Counted from the stretch's first letter, positions 34,854-44,224 are shown. The stretch: DNA of 64,000 nucleotides from [Clostridium] methylpentosum DSM 5476 (GCA_000158655.1 EQ973338.1:409911-473910), one strand, 5' to 3'. The notes: generated by a model not told the origin, from the sequence alone. Program-made: numbers and translations.

Positions 34854-37800
34854 ATGAAACAGAAAAAAATACTCTCGATTTTGCTTTCCATTCCGCTCAT
34901 TTTGGGCTGTTTGAGCGGATTTATTACAGCAAATGCGACACAGGGAGACAACAGCAGCTTTGTGGAGTCATTTCAAAATCCAACAAAAGAAACTCAGCCA
35001 AAAATCAGATACTGGTGGCAAGGGGCAAATGGAAAAACAGACGATGACATTTACCGTGAAATAAAATCAATTGCTGATGCCGGGTTTACAAGCGTTGAGA
35101 TGATCAAGATGGACAGCCGAGATCAAATTGATCTAGAAGAATATGGCTGGGGGACTGATCGATGGAACCACGTCTCTGAGGTTGTTATTGCCGCTGCCGA
35201 AGAATATGGCATAACCGTTGACTTTACCATTGGTCCGCGTTGGCCTTCGGCCAGCACAGAGATTACCGTAAACGACGAACTGGCATCCCAAAAGATGGTC
35301 TATTCGGTCAAAGAATTGAGCACAACAGATTTTGTACTGGAAAACGGGCAGTATGTTTATCAAGGCGGGGTACCAAAAGAAACGGAATCCGATTATGAGC
35401 AACGGTTCATTGCAGCGACGATTGCCAAAAAAACCGGCGGTGTACATACCAAAAAAGTTTCGTTTACTAAATTCGGAAATACAATTGAAAGTGAATTGTC
35501 CATTTATGAATTGGATGAGAATTCCTTGCAGGCGGTTGAGGTTTCTGAGGAATCGGGATTGGTAAATTGGTCCATCCCATCTACGGAAAATCCAGAAGAC
35601 TATATCATGTATGGATTTTACGCCCAGGGGACGGGTCAGACTGTCAGTGGCGTTACAGCAAAGGATTCAGTTGTAATCGATCATTACAGCGCGGATGCAA
35701 CCAGGATGGTTCTCAGCAAATGGGAAAACGAGCTTTTTACCGATACCATCAAAGAGCATTTTAAAGAATACGGCGGGGATTTTTTTGAGGATTCTCTGGA
35801 ACTGACGGAAAGCATCGTCCCTTGGACAAAGGGAACGTTGGATTTATTTAAACAGGAATACGGCTATGACCTTACCAAATATCTTCCTGTTTTGGTGGAG
35901 CGTTTAAATACCAGTGCGACTACCACACCTCTTTATGGATTTAAAGACCAGTCCGACGAGCTGATTGTTAACGATTACATTGATCTGTTCAACCATTTAT
36001 ACCAGAAAAACCATCTTCAGGTAATTACAGAATGGGCGAAGGAATATAATATGAATTATCGCGCCCAGGTTTATGCGGGGATGGATACTGGGATTTATGA
36101 TTCCAACTATTCCGCTGCAATCGTTGGCACTGCAGAAGGCGAGTCGTTGGCGTTTTCTGTAAACGATGACGGGATGGACAGTAGTGAATATGACTGTTTC
36201 CGCAACCTTTCCGGCGGGGTACATATGGCTGGAAAACAAATCCTTTCAGACGAACTGGGGGCTGTCAGGAATTATAACTATCGTTTGAGCTTTACCAAGC
36301 TGGTAGAAACCATCAACAAAAATGTTTCCGGTGGAGTAAACCAGTTTGTGTTGCATGGGACTCCTTCCCAAAGCGACAATGAGTATGTAACATGGCCCGG
36401 ATACCATGGATGGATTGGTAAATACTGGTCTGAAGACTGGGAGGATCGTCAACCTGTATGGGAAAACATGGAAATCCTCACAGATTATATGGCGCGGATC
36501 CAACAGGTGATGCAATCGGGGACAGCGAAAATGGATCTTGCTGTTTTTTACGATGAAAAAACAGCAACTAGGCAATTTTTCGAGAATGACAGCTTGACAA
36601 GCTATGGCTACTCTTATGAGTTGCTCAGCCCAGATACCTTAGAGCTGCCGATGGCAACTGTCAAAAACGGCGTGTTGGCCTCAGAGGGAGCAGCCTATCG
36701 GGCCATGGTATTCTACAACCAGAACGATATGTCATTATCCATGGTGGAAAAACTGCAGGATTATGCGGACAATGGGTTAAAACTGATCTTTATTGGCGAT
36801 ACCCCTACCGAGATTAAAAATTACGCAAACTACCAGCAGGAGCGGGAACAGATGAACGCAGCAATGCAAAAACTGCTTGTTTCTGAAAATGTGTATCAGA
36901 TTTCTTCTACAGATGAATTGGCAGGAAAATTAGAAGAAATTGACTTGGACGGCAATGTGGAGTACAGTACTCAGGTTGGTGTAATGACTCTTCGGCGTGA
37001 AGATGGGAAAACCAATTACTATTGGATGTACAACAAAAGCGAACAGAACCAGAATGTTACGGTATCCCTCACAGGGACAGGAATTCCATACGTGCTGGAT
37101 TTATGGACAGGGGAAATTACGCCCGTTGCACAATATACAGTTGAAGATGGAACAGTCACCATTCCAGTTAATCTGAATGCTGGAGAGGCGAGAGTATATG
37201 CCATTACCCCGGAAGCGTTGGTAGAAACGCCGAAAACCCATGTAACCGCTGGAACAGCCAGCCGGTATATCTATGATCAGAATGGTAATATTATTGTATC
37301 ATCCGATCAAAAGGGAACATATGCTACCGTTCTGTCGGATGGGACTGTCAAACAATCAGAGCTCTCCTTTGAAAGTTATGCAGTTGCTTTGAAAGACCAA
37401 ACCTGGAATTTAGCAATAGAACGTTGGAGCGAACCAGACAATGGAGACCCCAACGGCATGAAAAAAACTATTTTGAACTATCAGCTTTCTTCTTTGGCAG
37501 CATGGAAAGAATTGGAACCTGATATTCCTACTATGAGCGGTCGCGGAACATATACTACTACCGTAAACTTAGAGCAATGGCAGCCAGGTAAGATTGCCCA
37601 ATTGCAGCTTTCTGTTGGATCAGGTACAGTTGCCATTACAACTATCACGGTAAATGGTACAGAGCTTCCAGTTGTGGATCAGACGCTCAAGTCCGTTGAT
37701 ATCAGCAATTACGTAACACAGGGAGAAAACACCATTCAAATTGCGATAGCATCCAGCTTATACAATGAAGTGTTCCAGGGTGAGGATGAAATCGGGTTGT

Positions 37801-38054
37801 TAGATGCTGCAATTCAAATATCGGATTGCGATGTCATTTCAATACAGCGGGAAGTAGACAGCGACAGTTCTGATGAGCAGCCTTCTCAACCTTCTGAACC
37901 ATCCAACCCAGTAGAAGATGGTTTCAATTCCTCTACAGACCAGGTTGCCGTTCCTTCTACAGGGGACCACAACATGATTCTGGTTGTTTTTGGTGTCATC
38001 ATGGTGTTGGGAATGATTATTTGTATCATCTGCCGAAACAGAAAACACAGTTAA
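34854..38054 (+). CDS. Cell-wall-anchored GH106-like glycoside hydrolase
   Basis: A 1066-residue surface protein. A signal peptide covers about residues 1-29. The first domain (F-Q-N-P...P-K-I-R-Y-W-W-Q-G, then I-K-S-I-A-D-A-G-F-T-S-V-E-M) resembles GH106 alpha-L-rhamnosidase-like enzymes, which cut plant polysaccharides or host glycans. A galactose-binding-like beta sandwich lies at about 870-990. A Ser/Pro/Glu-rich linker precedes a sorting signal near residue 1031 (V-P-S-T-G), a hydrophobic helix and the tail C-R-N-R-K-H-S, so sortase anchoring is expected. The catalytic acids cannot be assigned by eye, so the sugar is uncertain. RBS GAAGGAG. The AraC regulator downstream probably controls it. 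Confidence 0.82.
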   Translation: MKQKKILSILLSIPLILGCLSGFITANATQGDNSSFVESFQNPTKETQPKIRYWWQGANGKTDDDIYREIKSIADAGFTSVEMIKMDSRDQIDLEEYGWGTDRWNHVSEVVIAAAEEYGITVDFTIGPRWPSASTEITVNDELASQKMVYSVKELSTTDFVLENGQYVYQGGVPKETESDYEQRFIAATIAKKTGGVHTKKVSFTKFGNTIESELSIYELDENSLQAVEVSEESGLVNWSIPSTENPEDYIMYGFYAQGTGQTVSGVTAKDSVVIDHYSADATRMVLSKWENELFTDTIKEHFKEYGGDFFEDSLELTESIVPWTKGTLDLFKQEYGYDLTKYLPVLVERLNTSATTTPLYGFKDQSDELIVNDYIDLFNHLYQKNHLQVITEWAKEYNMNYRAQVYAGMDTGIYDSNYSAAIVGTAEGESLAFSVNDDGMDSSEYDCFRNLSGGVHMAGKQILSDELGAVRNYNYRLSFTKLVETINKNVSGGVNQFVLHGTPSQSDNEYVTWPGYHGWIGKYWSEDWEDRQPVWENMEILTDYMARIQQVMQSGTAKMDLAVFYDEKTATRQFFENDSLTSYGYSYELLSPDTLELPMATVKNGVLASEGAAYRAMVFYNQNDMSLSMVEKLQDYADNGLKLIFIGDTPTEIKNYANYQQEREQMNAAMQKLLVSENVYQISSTDELAGKLEEIDLDGNVEYSTQVGVMTLRREDGKTNYYWMYNKSEQNQNVTVSLTGTGIPYVLDLWTGEITPVAQYTVEDGTVTIPVNLNAGEARVYAITPEALVETPKTHVTAGTASRYIYDQNGNIIVSSDQKGTYATVLSDGTVKQSELSFESYAVALKDQTWNLAIERWSEPDNGDPNGMKKTILNYQLSSLAAWKELEPDIPTMSGRGTYTTTVNLEQWQPGKIAQLQLSVGSGTVAITTITVNGTELPVVDQTLKSVDISNYVTQGENTIQIAIASSLYNEVFQGEDEIGLLDAAIQISDCDVISIQREVDSDSSDEQPSQPSEPSNPVEDGFNSSTDQVAVPSTGDHNMILVVFGVIMVLGMIICIICRNRKHS

Positions 38055-38066
38055 AGGTATTTATTG

Positions 38067-38103
38067 TAGTTGACAAAAGCCTAGCGTTGTGCTAGGCTTT
38101 TTA
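38067..38103 (+). terminator. Hairpin terminator between glycosidase and araC genes
   Basis: AAAGCCTAGC pairs with GCTAGGCTTT around GTTGT and is followed by TTATAAT, 15 nt after the glycosidase stop. It would limit readthrough into the regulator. Confidence 0.7.
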
Positions 38104-38123
38104 TAATTGTGGAGGTATGGCGT

Positions 38124-39125
38124 ATGATCGATTTATCTTATTATATAAAACACGCAGTGGATGTTCATCCGGTATTGCAAAGGGATGTAAAACACCAAAG
38201 GAAATTTAACGATGAATTGCTCACTGTATTTGATGAAGACAGTATGTTTGCACAAGAAGAAGCGATTAAAATACACCTCCACCCCCCAACAGCAGTTTCT
38301 GGCCCCGTAATTCCGCCAGAACACAGCCATGATTTTTTTGAGATTATCTATGTCTATTCGGGGCAGTTTTTCCAGGAAATAAACGGTATATCCATTGTGC
38401 AGAACAAAGGGCAGTCAGCTTTGCTGAACCTAGGGGCAAAACACAAGGTTTGGGTGGAGCATTCGGATGATATTGTTTTCAATATTCTGATCCGAAAGTC
38501 AATGGTAGAACAGGTATTTTTACAATTGATTTCTAAAAATAATTTGATCTCCAGTTTCTTTTTAAACTCACTGTATGGAATGAATTCCAAAAAGAATCTA
38601 TTGCTGTTTGACCAAATGGAGGAACTGGACGAAATTTTCTGTGGGATCATCAGAGAATACTACGATAGGGATTTTTTGTATGAAGAGAACATTATTGGTA
38701 GGCTCGTCCAGCTCTTTTCTATTTGGGCTAGGATCTATTATAAGAGGAATGACCAGGAGAAGAATGAAATCACTGAAATTGAAAACGACAGTGTGATTAA
38801 AATGTTGGACTATATCCAGAGCCACTACAACACAGTAACATTGGACGATTTGGCCAACTATTTAGGGTATTCCAGAAGGCATGTCAGCCGACTGTTAAAA
38901 ATGCATACCAATCGCAATTTATCAGAAATTGTAAACGACTTAAAAATAAAAAATGCCTGTATTTATTTAAACAATACAGGGCTGCCGGTTGATAAAATTA
39001 GCGAAATAATCGGGTTTAAAGAGTCAAGCTATTTTTATAAAATATTTAAAAAGCAGATGGGATGTTCGATATCAAAATACCGCCAAACATTAAAAACAGG
39101 TAATCTGCAAGAAAAGGCTCAATAG
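38124..39125 (+). CDS. AraC-family transcriptional regulator
   Basis: A 333-residue regulator. The N-terminal cupin-like sensor includes P-E-H-S-H-D-F-F-E-I-I-Y-V-Y-S-G at about 69-84, which is the usual sugar-sensing fold. The C-terminal pair of helix-turn-helix motifs lies at about 230-325: L-D-D-L-A-N-Y-L-G-Y-S-R-R-H-V-S-R-L-L-K and I-S-E-I-I-G-F-K-E-S-S-Y-F-Y-K-I-F-K. ATG 38124 has GGAGG eight bases upstream. It sits directly after the surface glycosidase gene on the same strand, so local control of glycan use is likely. Confidence 0.92.
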   Translation: MIDLSYYIKHAVDVHPVLQRDVKHQRKFNDELLTVFDEDSMFAQEEAIKIHLHPPTAVSGPVIPPEHSHDFFEIIYVYSGQFFQEINGISIVQNKGQSALLNLGAKHKVWVEHSDDIVFNILIRKSMVEQVFLQLISKNNLISSFFLNSLYGMNSKKNLLLFDQMEELDEIFCGIIREYYDRDFLYEENIIGRLVQLFSIWARIYYKRNDQEKNEITEIENDSVIKMLDYIQSHYNTVTLDDLANYLGYSRRHVSRLLKMHTNRNLSEIVNDLKIKNACIYLNNTGLPVDKISEIIGFKESSYFYKIFKKQMGCSISKYRQTLKTGNLQEKAQ

Positions 39126-39618
39126 AACTCTGAATTCTTAAATTGCTCCGAACAATTAGCGTTTGAGAGTATTGACCAAAAATTGATACCATGACGTACA
39201 TCATAGTTGGAGTGTGTTCCTGTTAGAAAGTGGAATCCAATGTAGAGAAAACCAGCAAGATGTTTGGTATCTCCCAATCAGATTTTTCTATGCAATTAGA
39301 TTCATGACAAGAAAAATCTGCACAAGCAATCGGTTCCATAACAGTAATAAAAGAATTTATATTTTGCACAATGAAAACCATCTGGAAACGGCGCAGTCCA
39401 GGAAGGGATAGTCACCAATTTCATCCCCAAGGGGCATCGGATAGAATTAGAGTATCACATGCACGGTAACCGGTAAACAGCTCAAATTTGCTCCCCATGA
39501 AAACTGATTTGGATTCAAATTACAATGAATTCTGCTTTTGCATTGCGAATGCTTTCTTTGATCTCGGGTATACGCTGTGAAAAATATTCGCTATGAGCAC
39601 GAGCGTAGCGCTCCCTAA
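39126..39618. other. Intergenic region with decayed repeat
   Basis: No gene is recognised. Positions 39436-39518 are similar to 46326-46411 (shared blocks: ATCACATGC, TCAAATT, GCTCCCCAT, AACTGA), so both are probably ends of one decayed mobile element family. Confidence 0.5.
39436..39518. repeat. Decayed repeat, copy A
   Basis: Aligned with copy B at 46326-46411 it shares ATCACATGC, AACC-GG, TCAAATT, GCTCCCCAT and AACTGA in the same order and spacing. Identity looks like about two thirds by eye. Confidence 0.5.
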
Positions 39619-39658
39619 AAGAAAATGAGTCCGAACGCAATTCGCGTTCGGACTCATT
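39619..39658 (-). terminator. Terminator of tRNA-Leu
   Basis: A perfect 15-bp stem (39624-39638 with 39644-39658) followed by TTTTC on the minus strand, immediately beyond the tRNA 3' end. Confidence 0.85.
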
Positions 39659-39659
39659 C

Positions 39660-39746
39660 TGGTGCCGCTGACCGGACTTGAACCGGTACGTTGTCGCCAA
39701 CGAGGGATTTTAAGTCCCTTGTGTCTGCCGATTCCACCACAGCGGC
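39660..39746 (-). tRNA. tRNA-Leu (anticodon TAA)
   Basis: An 87-nt class II tRNA. The acceptor stem GCCGCTG/CAGCGGC, a G-G-T-T-C-A-A-G-T-C-C T-loop, a long variable arm and an encoded CCA are visible. The loop between GGGA and TCCC arms reads CTTAAAA, giving anticodon TAA, which reads UUA and UUG leucine codons. Confidence 0.93.
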
Positions 39747-39762
39747 GTAAAAGAACTACTTT

Positions 39763-39791
39763 ATTATAGCGGTTCTGAAATTGTTTGTCAA
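39763..39791 (-). promoter_or_regulatory. Promoter of tRNA-Leu
   Basis: Minus-strand TTGACA (39786-39791), 17 nt spacer, TATAAT (39763-39768): a full consensus promoter 16 nt before the tRNA. Confidence 0.88.
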
Positions 39792-39829
39792 GGATCAGTT
39801 GAAAAACTCCGCATTGGACGCAAAAGGAG

Positions 39830-39858
39830 TTGATTTTTTTCTCAAGGTGATATATAAT
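39830..39858 (+). promoter_or_regulatory. Promoter of tRNA-Arg
   Basis: TTGATT (39830-39835), 17 nt spacer, TATAAT (39853-39858), 15 nt before the tRNA. It is divergent from the tRNA-Leu promoter. Confidence 0.8.
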
Positions 39859-39873
39859 AGTAAGGTCTCATTT

Positions 39874-39948
39874 GCCCCCATAGTTAAATGGATATAATAA
39901 ACCCCTCCTAAGGGTTGGTTACAAGTTCGATTCTTGTTGGGGGTGCCA
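39874..39948 (+). tRNA. tRNA-Arg (anticodon CCT)
   Basis: A 75-nt class I tRNA with acceptor GCCCCCA/TGGGGGT (first pair G-U), anticodon arm AACCC/GGGTT enclosing CTCCTAA, hence anticodon CCT for AGG, a GTTCGATTC T-loop and an encoded CCA. Confidence 0.9.
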
Positions 39949-39959
39949 ATGAAACTGAT

Positions 39960-39995
39960 GCTGCACACCGCTCAAGCCGGGGTGCGGCATTTTTT
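39960..39995 (+). terminator. Terminator of tRNA-Arg
   Basis: GCTGCACACC pairs with GGGGTGCGGC with one mismatch and one G-U pair, followed by TTTTTT. Confidence 0.75.
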
Positions 39996-40331
39996 AACTC
40001 TTTCAAAATCATCGGGCGGAACCAGTTATAAAGACGCGTTTTACCTTCATGCCGGCAATGTGGACTTGCCCCACAGACAAGGCTGGCAAGAGTTGCAGTT
40101 GGGTCGTTTTACCATTGAACTGCCAGTGATGCAGGCTGTTTTAACCGCTATCAGGGCTGTGCGTTTTATTGGCAGACAATCGGGACAGTTAAAGCTGCCT
40201 TTTCAAAAAACAAAGCGCACAGCCCACGGTCCTGCGCCGCCGGTTCTGTCTGCAATAGGCTGATTTTTCCACTTGACTTTGGGCGGCAAACCCGATACGC
40301 TCTGAATGCACCAATAAAAAGGAGAATTTCA
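39996..40331. other. Region between tRNA-Arg and the MATE gene
   Basis: An open frame covers most of it but has no ribosome site, begins inside the tRNA and shows no family motifs, so it is not called. Only the AAAAGGAGAA ribosome site of the following gene is recognised. Confidence 0.4.
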
Positions 40332-41711
40332 ATGACCAGGGACCTCACGCGGGGCAATCCCGCAAAACTGATTTTGACCTTTACCATCCCTCTTTTGATC
40401 GGCAATATTTTTCAGCAGCTGTACAGCATGGCCGATACGATCATTGTCGGGCGCACCATCGGCGTCAATGCGCTCGCTGCAGTCGGCGCGACTGGCTCGC
40501 TGTCCTTTTTGATTATCGGTTTTGCCCAGGGTCTGACCGCCGGTTTCTCGGTGATCACGGCGCAGCGGTTCGGCGCGGGGGATTACAGCGGGGTGAGAAG
40601 GAGCGCTGCGGTGAGCGCAGTGCTCAGCGGCATCATCACTCTGCTGCTCACCGCCGTGAGCGTCGCGGGGGTGCGCCCCCTCCTCGAGTTGATGAACACC
40701 CCGGCAGACATCATCGATGGCGCCTATCACTACATCGTCGTCATCTTCTGGGGAATCGTTGCATCCATGCTCTTTAACCTTCTCTCCAACATCATCCGCG
40801 CCCTTGGGGACAGCAAAACCCCGCTGCTCTTCCTTGTCGTTGCCTGTCTGCTCAACATTGCCCTCGACTTTTTGTTTATCCTCGCCTTTCACATGGGGGT
40901 GGCCGGAGCGGCCTGGGCAACGGTAATTTCACAGTTTGTTTCAGGGGTTCTCTGCCTGCTCTACATCGGAAAGCGCCTGCCCATTCTGCGGGTGGAAAAG
41001 CAGGATTGGAAGTTGCGGCGCGATGTTGTCTTTGCCCATCTCAGAGTCGGTTTGCCCATGGCGTTTCAGTCCTCCATCATCGCAATCGGCGCGATGATTC
41101 TCCAGGGCGCCCTCAACGCACTCGGCTCGGTTGCGGTTGCGGCGTTCACAGCGGCGCAGAAGCTCGACACCCTGATCATCCAGCCGCTGATGTCGTTTGG
41201 CATCACCATGGCGACTTATGTTGCACAGAATTACGGCGCGGGCAATCTCCCCCGCATCCGCAAAGGGGTGCGGCAGTGCAGCGTGATGTCGGTCGCCATC
41301 AGCCTGCTCGGCGGGCTGCTCGTCATCCTCGCGGGAAAACCGCTGGTGCGCATTTTTGTGGGCAGCGGTCAGAATGAGGTGGTGGATCTCGCACAGGTGT
41401 ATCTTGTGATCAACGGGGCGTGCTACTGCATCCTCGCACTGCTGTTTATCTACCGCTATACCCTTCAGGGACTCGGAAAAAGTTTGGTGCCCACAGTGGC
41501 CGGAGTGATGGAACTTGTCATGCGCACCCTCGCAGCAGTCTTTCTCGCCCAGGTCATCGGGTTTGCAGGGGTCTCGTGGGCCAACCCCATTGCATGGGCG
41601 GGCGCTACAATTCCACTTGGTATTGCCTATTTTGTCATGATCTCCCGCCTCGGAAAGACAGCCGGCCAGCAGCAAACGGCAAGCCAGATAAGGTCAAAAT
41701 GCGGTGATTAG
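40332..41711 (+). CDS. MATE-family efflux transporter (third in window)
   Basis: A 459-residue, twelve-helix exporter. The N-half has M-A-D-T-I-I-V-G-R-T-I-G-V-N-A-L-A at about 32-48. The loop F-L-L-S-N-I-I-R-A-L-G-D-S-K-T-P-L type sequence is at about 150-165. The C-half has T-A-A-Q-K-L-D-T-L and Q-N-Y-G-A-G-N at about 273-305. This GDSKTPL type differs from the tandem RNDG-type MATE pair at 14-17 kb. Codon use resembles the core genome. RBS AAAAGGAG. It looks monocistronic, and its substrate is unknown. Confidence 0.92.
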   Translation: MTRDLTRGNPAKLILTFTIPLLIGNIFQQLYSMADTIIVGRTIGVNALAAVGATGSLSFLIIGFAQGLTAGFSVITAQRFGAGDYSGVRRSAAVSAVLSGIITLLLTAVSVAGVRPLLELMNTPADIIDGAYHYIVVIFWGIVASMLFNLLSNIIRALGDSKTPLLFLVVACLLNIALDFLFILAFHMGVAGAAWATVISQFVSGVLCLLYIGKRLPILRVEKQDWKLRRDVVFAHLRVGLPMAFQSSIIAIGAMILQGALNALGSVAVAAFTAAQKLDTLIIQPLMSFGITMATYVAQNYGAGNLPRIRKGVRQCSVMSVAISLLGGLLVILAGKPLVRIFVGSGQNEVVDLAQVYLVINGACYCILALLFIYRYTLQGLGKSLVPTVAGVMELVMRTLAAVFLAQVIGFAGVSWANPIAWAGATIPLGIAYFVMISRLGKTAGQQQTASQIRSKCGD

Positions 41712-41721
41712 TCAGATTTTA

Positions 41722-41755
41722 TACATTCTTTATTCAATTTTTGTATGATTATTCA
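41722..41755 (+). promoter_or_regulatory. Candidate tandem ARG boxes upstream of the amino acid transporter
   Basis: TGTATGATTATTCA (41742-41755) matches the ArgR/AhrC box TGAATnnnnATTCA at most positions. A weaker copy, TACATTCTTTATTCA, lies about 20 bp upstream. Tandem boxes are typical for ArgR. A -10-like TAAAGT with TTGCAA at -35 follows downstream. Confidence 0.35.
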
Positions 41756-41837
41756 TATCTCATTCGAATCTCTTGCAAATTGAGCTCGTTTATGGTAAAG
41801 TAGTGTCAAATGAAGATGAAAATATAGGAGGTTTCTT

Positions 41838-42674
41838 ATGAAAAAGGTATTAGCACTCGTTCTTGCTGCGGCACTGAGCGTGTCTGTGTTTGCGGGATGC
41901 GGCGGTTCCGGCAAAAGCGGCAGCAAGCTCGACCAGATAAAGAAATCGGGCGAAATCGTAATGTACACCAACGCGGAGTTCCCGCCTTATGAATACCTCG
42001 GTGACGACAACAACGTCGCAGGCGTCGATGTCGAAATCGGCCAGGCGATCGCCGATTCGCTCGGCGTAAAGCTTAAAGTGCAGAACACCAACTTCGAGGG
42101 CATTGTCGCCGGCATCGCGTCGGGCAAGGGCGACCTCGGCCTCTCCGGCATCACCATCACTGCGGAGCGCAAAAAAGAGGTGGACTTCTCGGTTCCCTAT
42201 GTCGAGTCGGTCCAGTACCTCGTCATTCCTGAGGACAGCGACATCGAGACCATGGAAGACCTCGCGGGCAAAACCTGCGGCGGACAGACCGGCACCACCG
42301 GCTTCATGCTCGTTGACGACGAAATCAACGGCACCAACGGCGCGGCGGGCGTCCTCAAAGGAAAAGATGCAACAGCTAAGGCGTACAACAGCGCCCCCAC
42401 CGCAATGCTCGACCTTCAGGCAGGGAGAATCCAGGCAGTTGTCATCGACGAGCTCGTTGCTATTGAGCTTGCCAAAGCAAACCCCGGTTACAAGGCGATC
42501 CCCTTCAAATACGAGGATGGCAACCCGGTTGCAGAGCAGTTTGCAGTCGCTGTGAAAAAGGGCAACGAAGATCTGCTCGAAGCAGTCAACAAGGTGGTTC
42601 AGGACCTCGTGGACAACGGTAAAATTCAGGAGTTCATCGACAAGCACGCCGACAGTACGGGTGACGCTGAATAA
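41838..42674 (+). CDS. Polar amino acid ABC transporter, substrate-binding lipoprotein
   Basis: A 278-residue extracellular binding protein. The lipoprotein signal ends at V-F-A-G-C (Cys 21), so it is membrane-tethered. The mature domain is a family 3 solute-binding protein: Y-T-N-A-E-F-P-P-Y-E-Y near 42-52, G-V-D-V-E-I-G near 61-67, and L-S-G-I-T-I-T-A-E-R near 101-110. Ligands of this family are polar amino acids; the exact one is not clear. RBS AGGAGG. It is followed by a perfect hairpin and then the permease and ATPase genes. The hairpin would give more binding protein than permease. Confidence 0.92.
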   Translation: MKKVLALVLAAALSVSVFAGCGGSGKSGSKLDQIKKSGEIVMYTNAEFPPYEYLGDDNNVAGVDVEIGQAIADSLGVKLKVQNTNFEGIVAGIASGKGDLGLSGITITAERKKEVDFSVPYVESVQYLVIPEDSDIETMEDLAGKTCGGQTGTTGFMLVDDEINGTNGAAGVLKGKDATAKAYNSAPTAMLDLQAGRIQAVVIDELVAIELAKANPGYKAIPFKYEDGNPVAEQFAVAVKKGNEDLLEAVNKVVQDLVDNGKIQEFIDKHADSTGDAE

Positions 42675-42692
42675 TCCGATCTAAAGTGCGGT

Positions 42693-42724
42693 CGTTTGCG
42701 CAGAAATTCTGCGCAAACGATTGT
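42693..42724 (+). terminator. Intra-operon attenuating hairpin
   Basis: A perfect 11-bp stem CGTTTGCGCAG/CTGCGCAAACG with a 5-nt loop and a broken T-run, located between the binding-protein and permease genes. It probably gives partial termination and mRNA protection. Confidence 0.7.
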
Positions 42725-42759
42725 TTTATAGTACAAACCAGCAGGGAGGTTTTGTAGAG

Positions 42760-43458
42760 ATGGGTTTCATAGACTCTTTTGTTGACAAATTTCAAACCAC
42801 CTTCATCGTCAATGACAGGTGGCTGCTCTTTCTCGACGGCTTTAAGGTCACAATCATCATGGCGGTTTTTGCCACCCTGCTGGGTGTCATCATCGGCACG
42901 ATTGTGGCAATTGCCAAGGTGTATAGCTTTCAGACAGGCAAGCTCAAGATTCTTGATAAAATTCTGAGCGTTTACCTGACGGTGTTCCGCGGCACGCCAA
43001 TCGTCGTCCAGCTCATGATTTGGTACTTCATTATTCTCACGAGCGTTGACAATGGGGTGCTCGTCGCGATCATCGCATTCGGTATCAACTCAGGCGCCTA
43101 TGTCGCCGAGATTGTCCGCGCCGGCATCCTTGCCATCGACAAGGGCCAGACCGAGGCGGGGCGCTCTCTCGGCCTCAGTTCGGGTCAGACGATGAAATCG
43201 ATCATCCTGCCCCAGGCGTTTAAAAACATCCTGCCCGCGCTCGGCAACGAGCTCATCGCGCTGCTCAAGGAAACTTCAGTCGTCGGTTACGTGGCGGTTG
43301 TTGATCTGACCAAGGTCGGCGACCTCGTCCGCAGCAGGACGATGGACGCGGTGTTCCCCCTGCTCGCGGTGGCGCTTGTCTACCTGCTGCTCGTCATCGG
43401 GCTTACGGCAATTCAGAAACGGATTGAAAGGAGGCTGAGACAAGGTGATCGACGTTAA
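42760..43458 (+). CDS. Polar amino acid ABC transporter, permease
   Basis: A 232-residue membrane protein with five helices, of the HisM/GlnP type. The EAA loop reads [12 protein letters not shown] at about 133-144, where the ATPase docks. [12 protein letters not shown] lies at about 78-89. ATG 42760 follows GGGAGG; a longer frame upstream starts in the hairpin region and is not used. It overlaps the ATPase gene by 14 nt. A single permease gene implies a homodimer. Confidence 0.93.
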   Translation: MGFIDSFVDKFQTTFIVNDRWLLFLDGFKVTIIMAVFATLLGVIIGTIVAIAKVYSFQTGKLKILDKILSVYLTVFRGTPIVVQLMIWYFIILTSVDNGVLVAIIAFGINSGAYVAEIVRAGILAIDKGQTEAGRSLGLSSGQTMKSIILPQAFKNILPALGNELIALLKETSVVGYVAVVDLTKVGDLVRSRTMDAVFPLLAVALVYLLLVIGLTAIQKRIERRLRQGDRR

Positions 43459-44167
43459 GAATCTCGAAAAAAAGTTCGGCGACCATGTTGTGCTCAAGGA
43501 CATCAACGAACACATTGAAAAGGGCGAAAAGGTCGTCATCATCGGCCCCTCTGGTTCAGGAAAATCCACCTTTCTTCGCTGTCTCAACCTGCTCGAGACC
43601 CCGACTGCGGGGGAGATCTGGATTGACAATGAGCAGATCAACGCCCCCAAGGTCAACGTCAACAAGCTGCGTCAGAAAATGGGGATGGTGTTCCAGCACT
43701 TTAACCTCTTCCCTCATCTGACGGTCAAAAGAAACATCACCCTTGCCCCGGTTAAACTCGGCCTGATGAGCCAGGAGCAGGCGGACAAACGCGCCCTCGA
43801 GTTGCTCGAACGGATCGGGCTGCCCGACAAGGCGGACGAGTACCCCAACATGCTCTCGGGCGGACAGAAGCAGCGCATTGCGATTGTGCGGGCGCTCGCG
43901 ATGAACCCCGAGGTGATGCTGTTTGACGAACCGACCTCTGCGCTTGACCCCGAGATGGTCGGCGAGGTGCTCGAGGTCATGAAGGAGCTTGCGCGCGACG
44001 GTATGACCATGGTTGTCGTCACCCACGAGATGGGCTTTGCCCGCGAGGTGGGCACCCGAGTGCTGTTTATGGATGAGGGAAATATCCTGGAGCAGAACAG
44101 CCCGGAGGAGTTTTTTGACAATCCGAAGAACCCCCGTCTCAAGGACTTCCTCTCCAAAGTGCTCTAA
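43445..44167 (+). CDS. Polar amino acid ABC transporter, ATP-binding protein
   Basis: A 240-residue GlnQ/HisP-type ATPase. Walker A is G-P-S-G-S-G-K-S-T near residues 36-44, the signature L-S-G-G-Q-K-Q-R near 136-143, and Walker [12 protein letters not shown] near 157-167. The H-loop is V-T-H-E-M-G-F-A. It starts with GTG, AGGAGG nine bases before, inside the end of the permease gene. It completes a three-gene importer. A strong terminator follows 11 nt after the stop. Confidence 0.95.
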   Translation: MIDVKNLEKKFGDHVVLKDINEHIEKGEKVVIIGPSGSGKSTFLRCLNLLETPTAGEIWIDNEQINAPKVNVNKLRQKMGMVFQHFNLFPHLTVKRNITLAPVKLGLMSQEQADKRALELLERIGLPDKADEYPNMLSGGQKQRIAIVRALAMNPEVMLFDEPTSALDPEMVGEVLEVMKELARDGMTMVVVTHEMGFAREVGTRVLFMDEGNILEQNSPEEFFDNPKNPRLKDFLSKVL

Positions 44168-44178
44168 CTTGAAGAATG

Positions 44179-44222
44179 AAACCCCCTTTGCCGCTCATAC
44201 ACTGGTGGCAAAGGGGGTTTTT
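44179..44222 (+). terminator. Terminator whose 3' arm contains the next gene's Shine-Dalgarno
   Basis: A perfect 14-bp stem (44179-44192 with 44207-44220) plus T-run ends the transporter operon. AAGGGGG in the right arm stands 7 nt before the ATG of the following lipoprotein gene, so the ribosome site is hidden when the hairpin forms. Confidence 0.85.
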
Positions 44223-44224
44223 GT

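Noticed and set aside
38067-38103. TTGACA plus TATAAT taken as a promoter for the araC gene
   Set aside because: The spacing is about 26 nt and the intervening sequence is a terminator hairpin, so it does not fit a sigma-A promoter.
39934-40263. Open frame of 109 codons after tRNA-Arg
   Set aside because: It begins inside the tRNA, crosses the tRNA terminator, has no ribosome site and no family motif.
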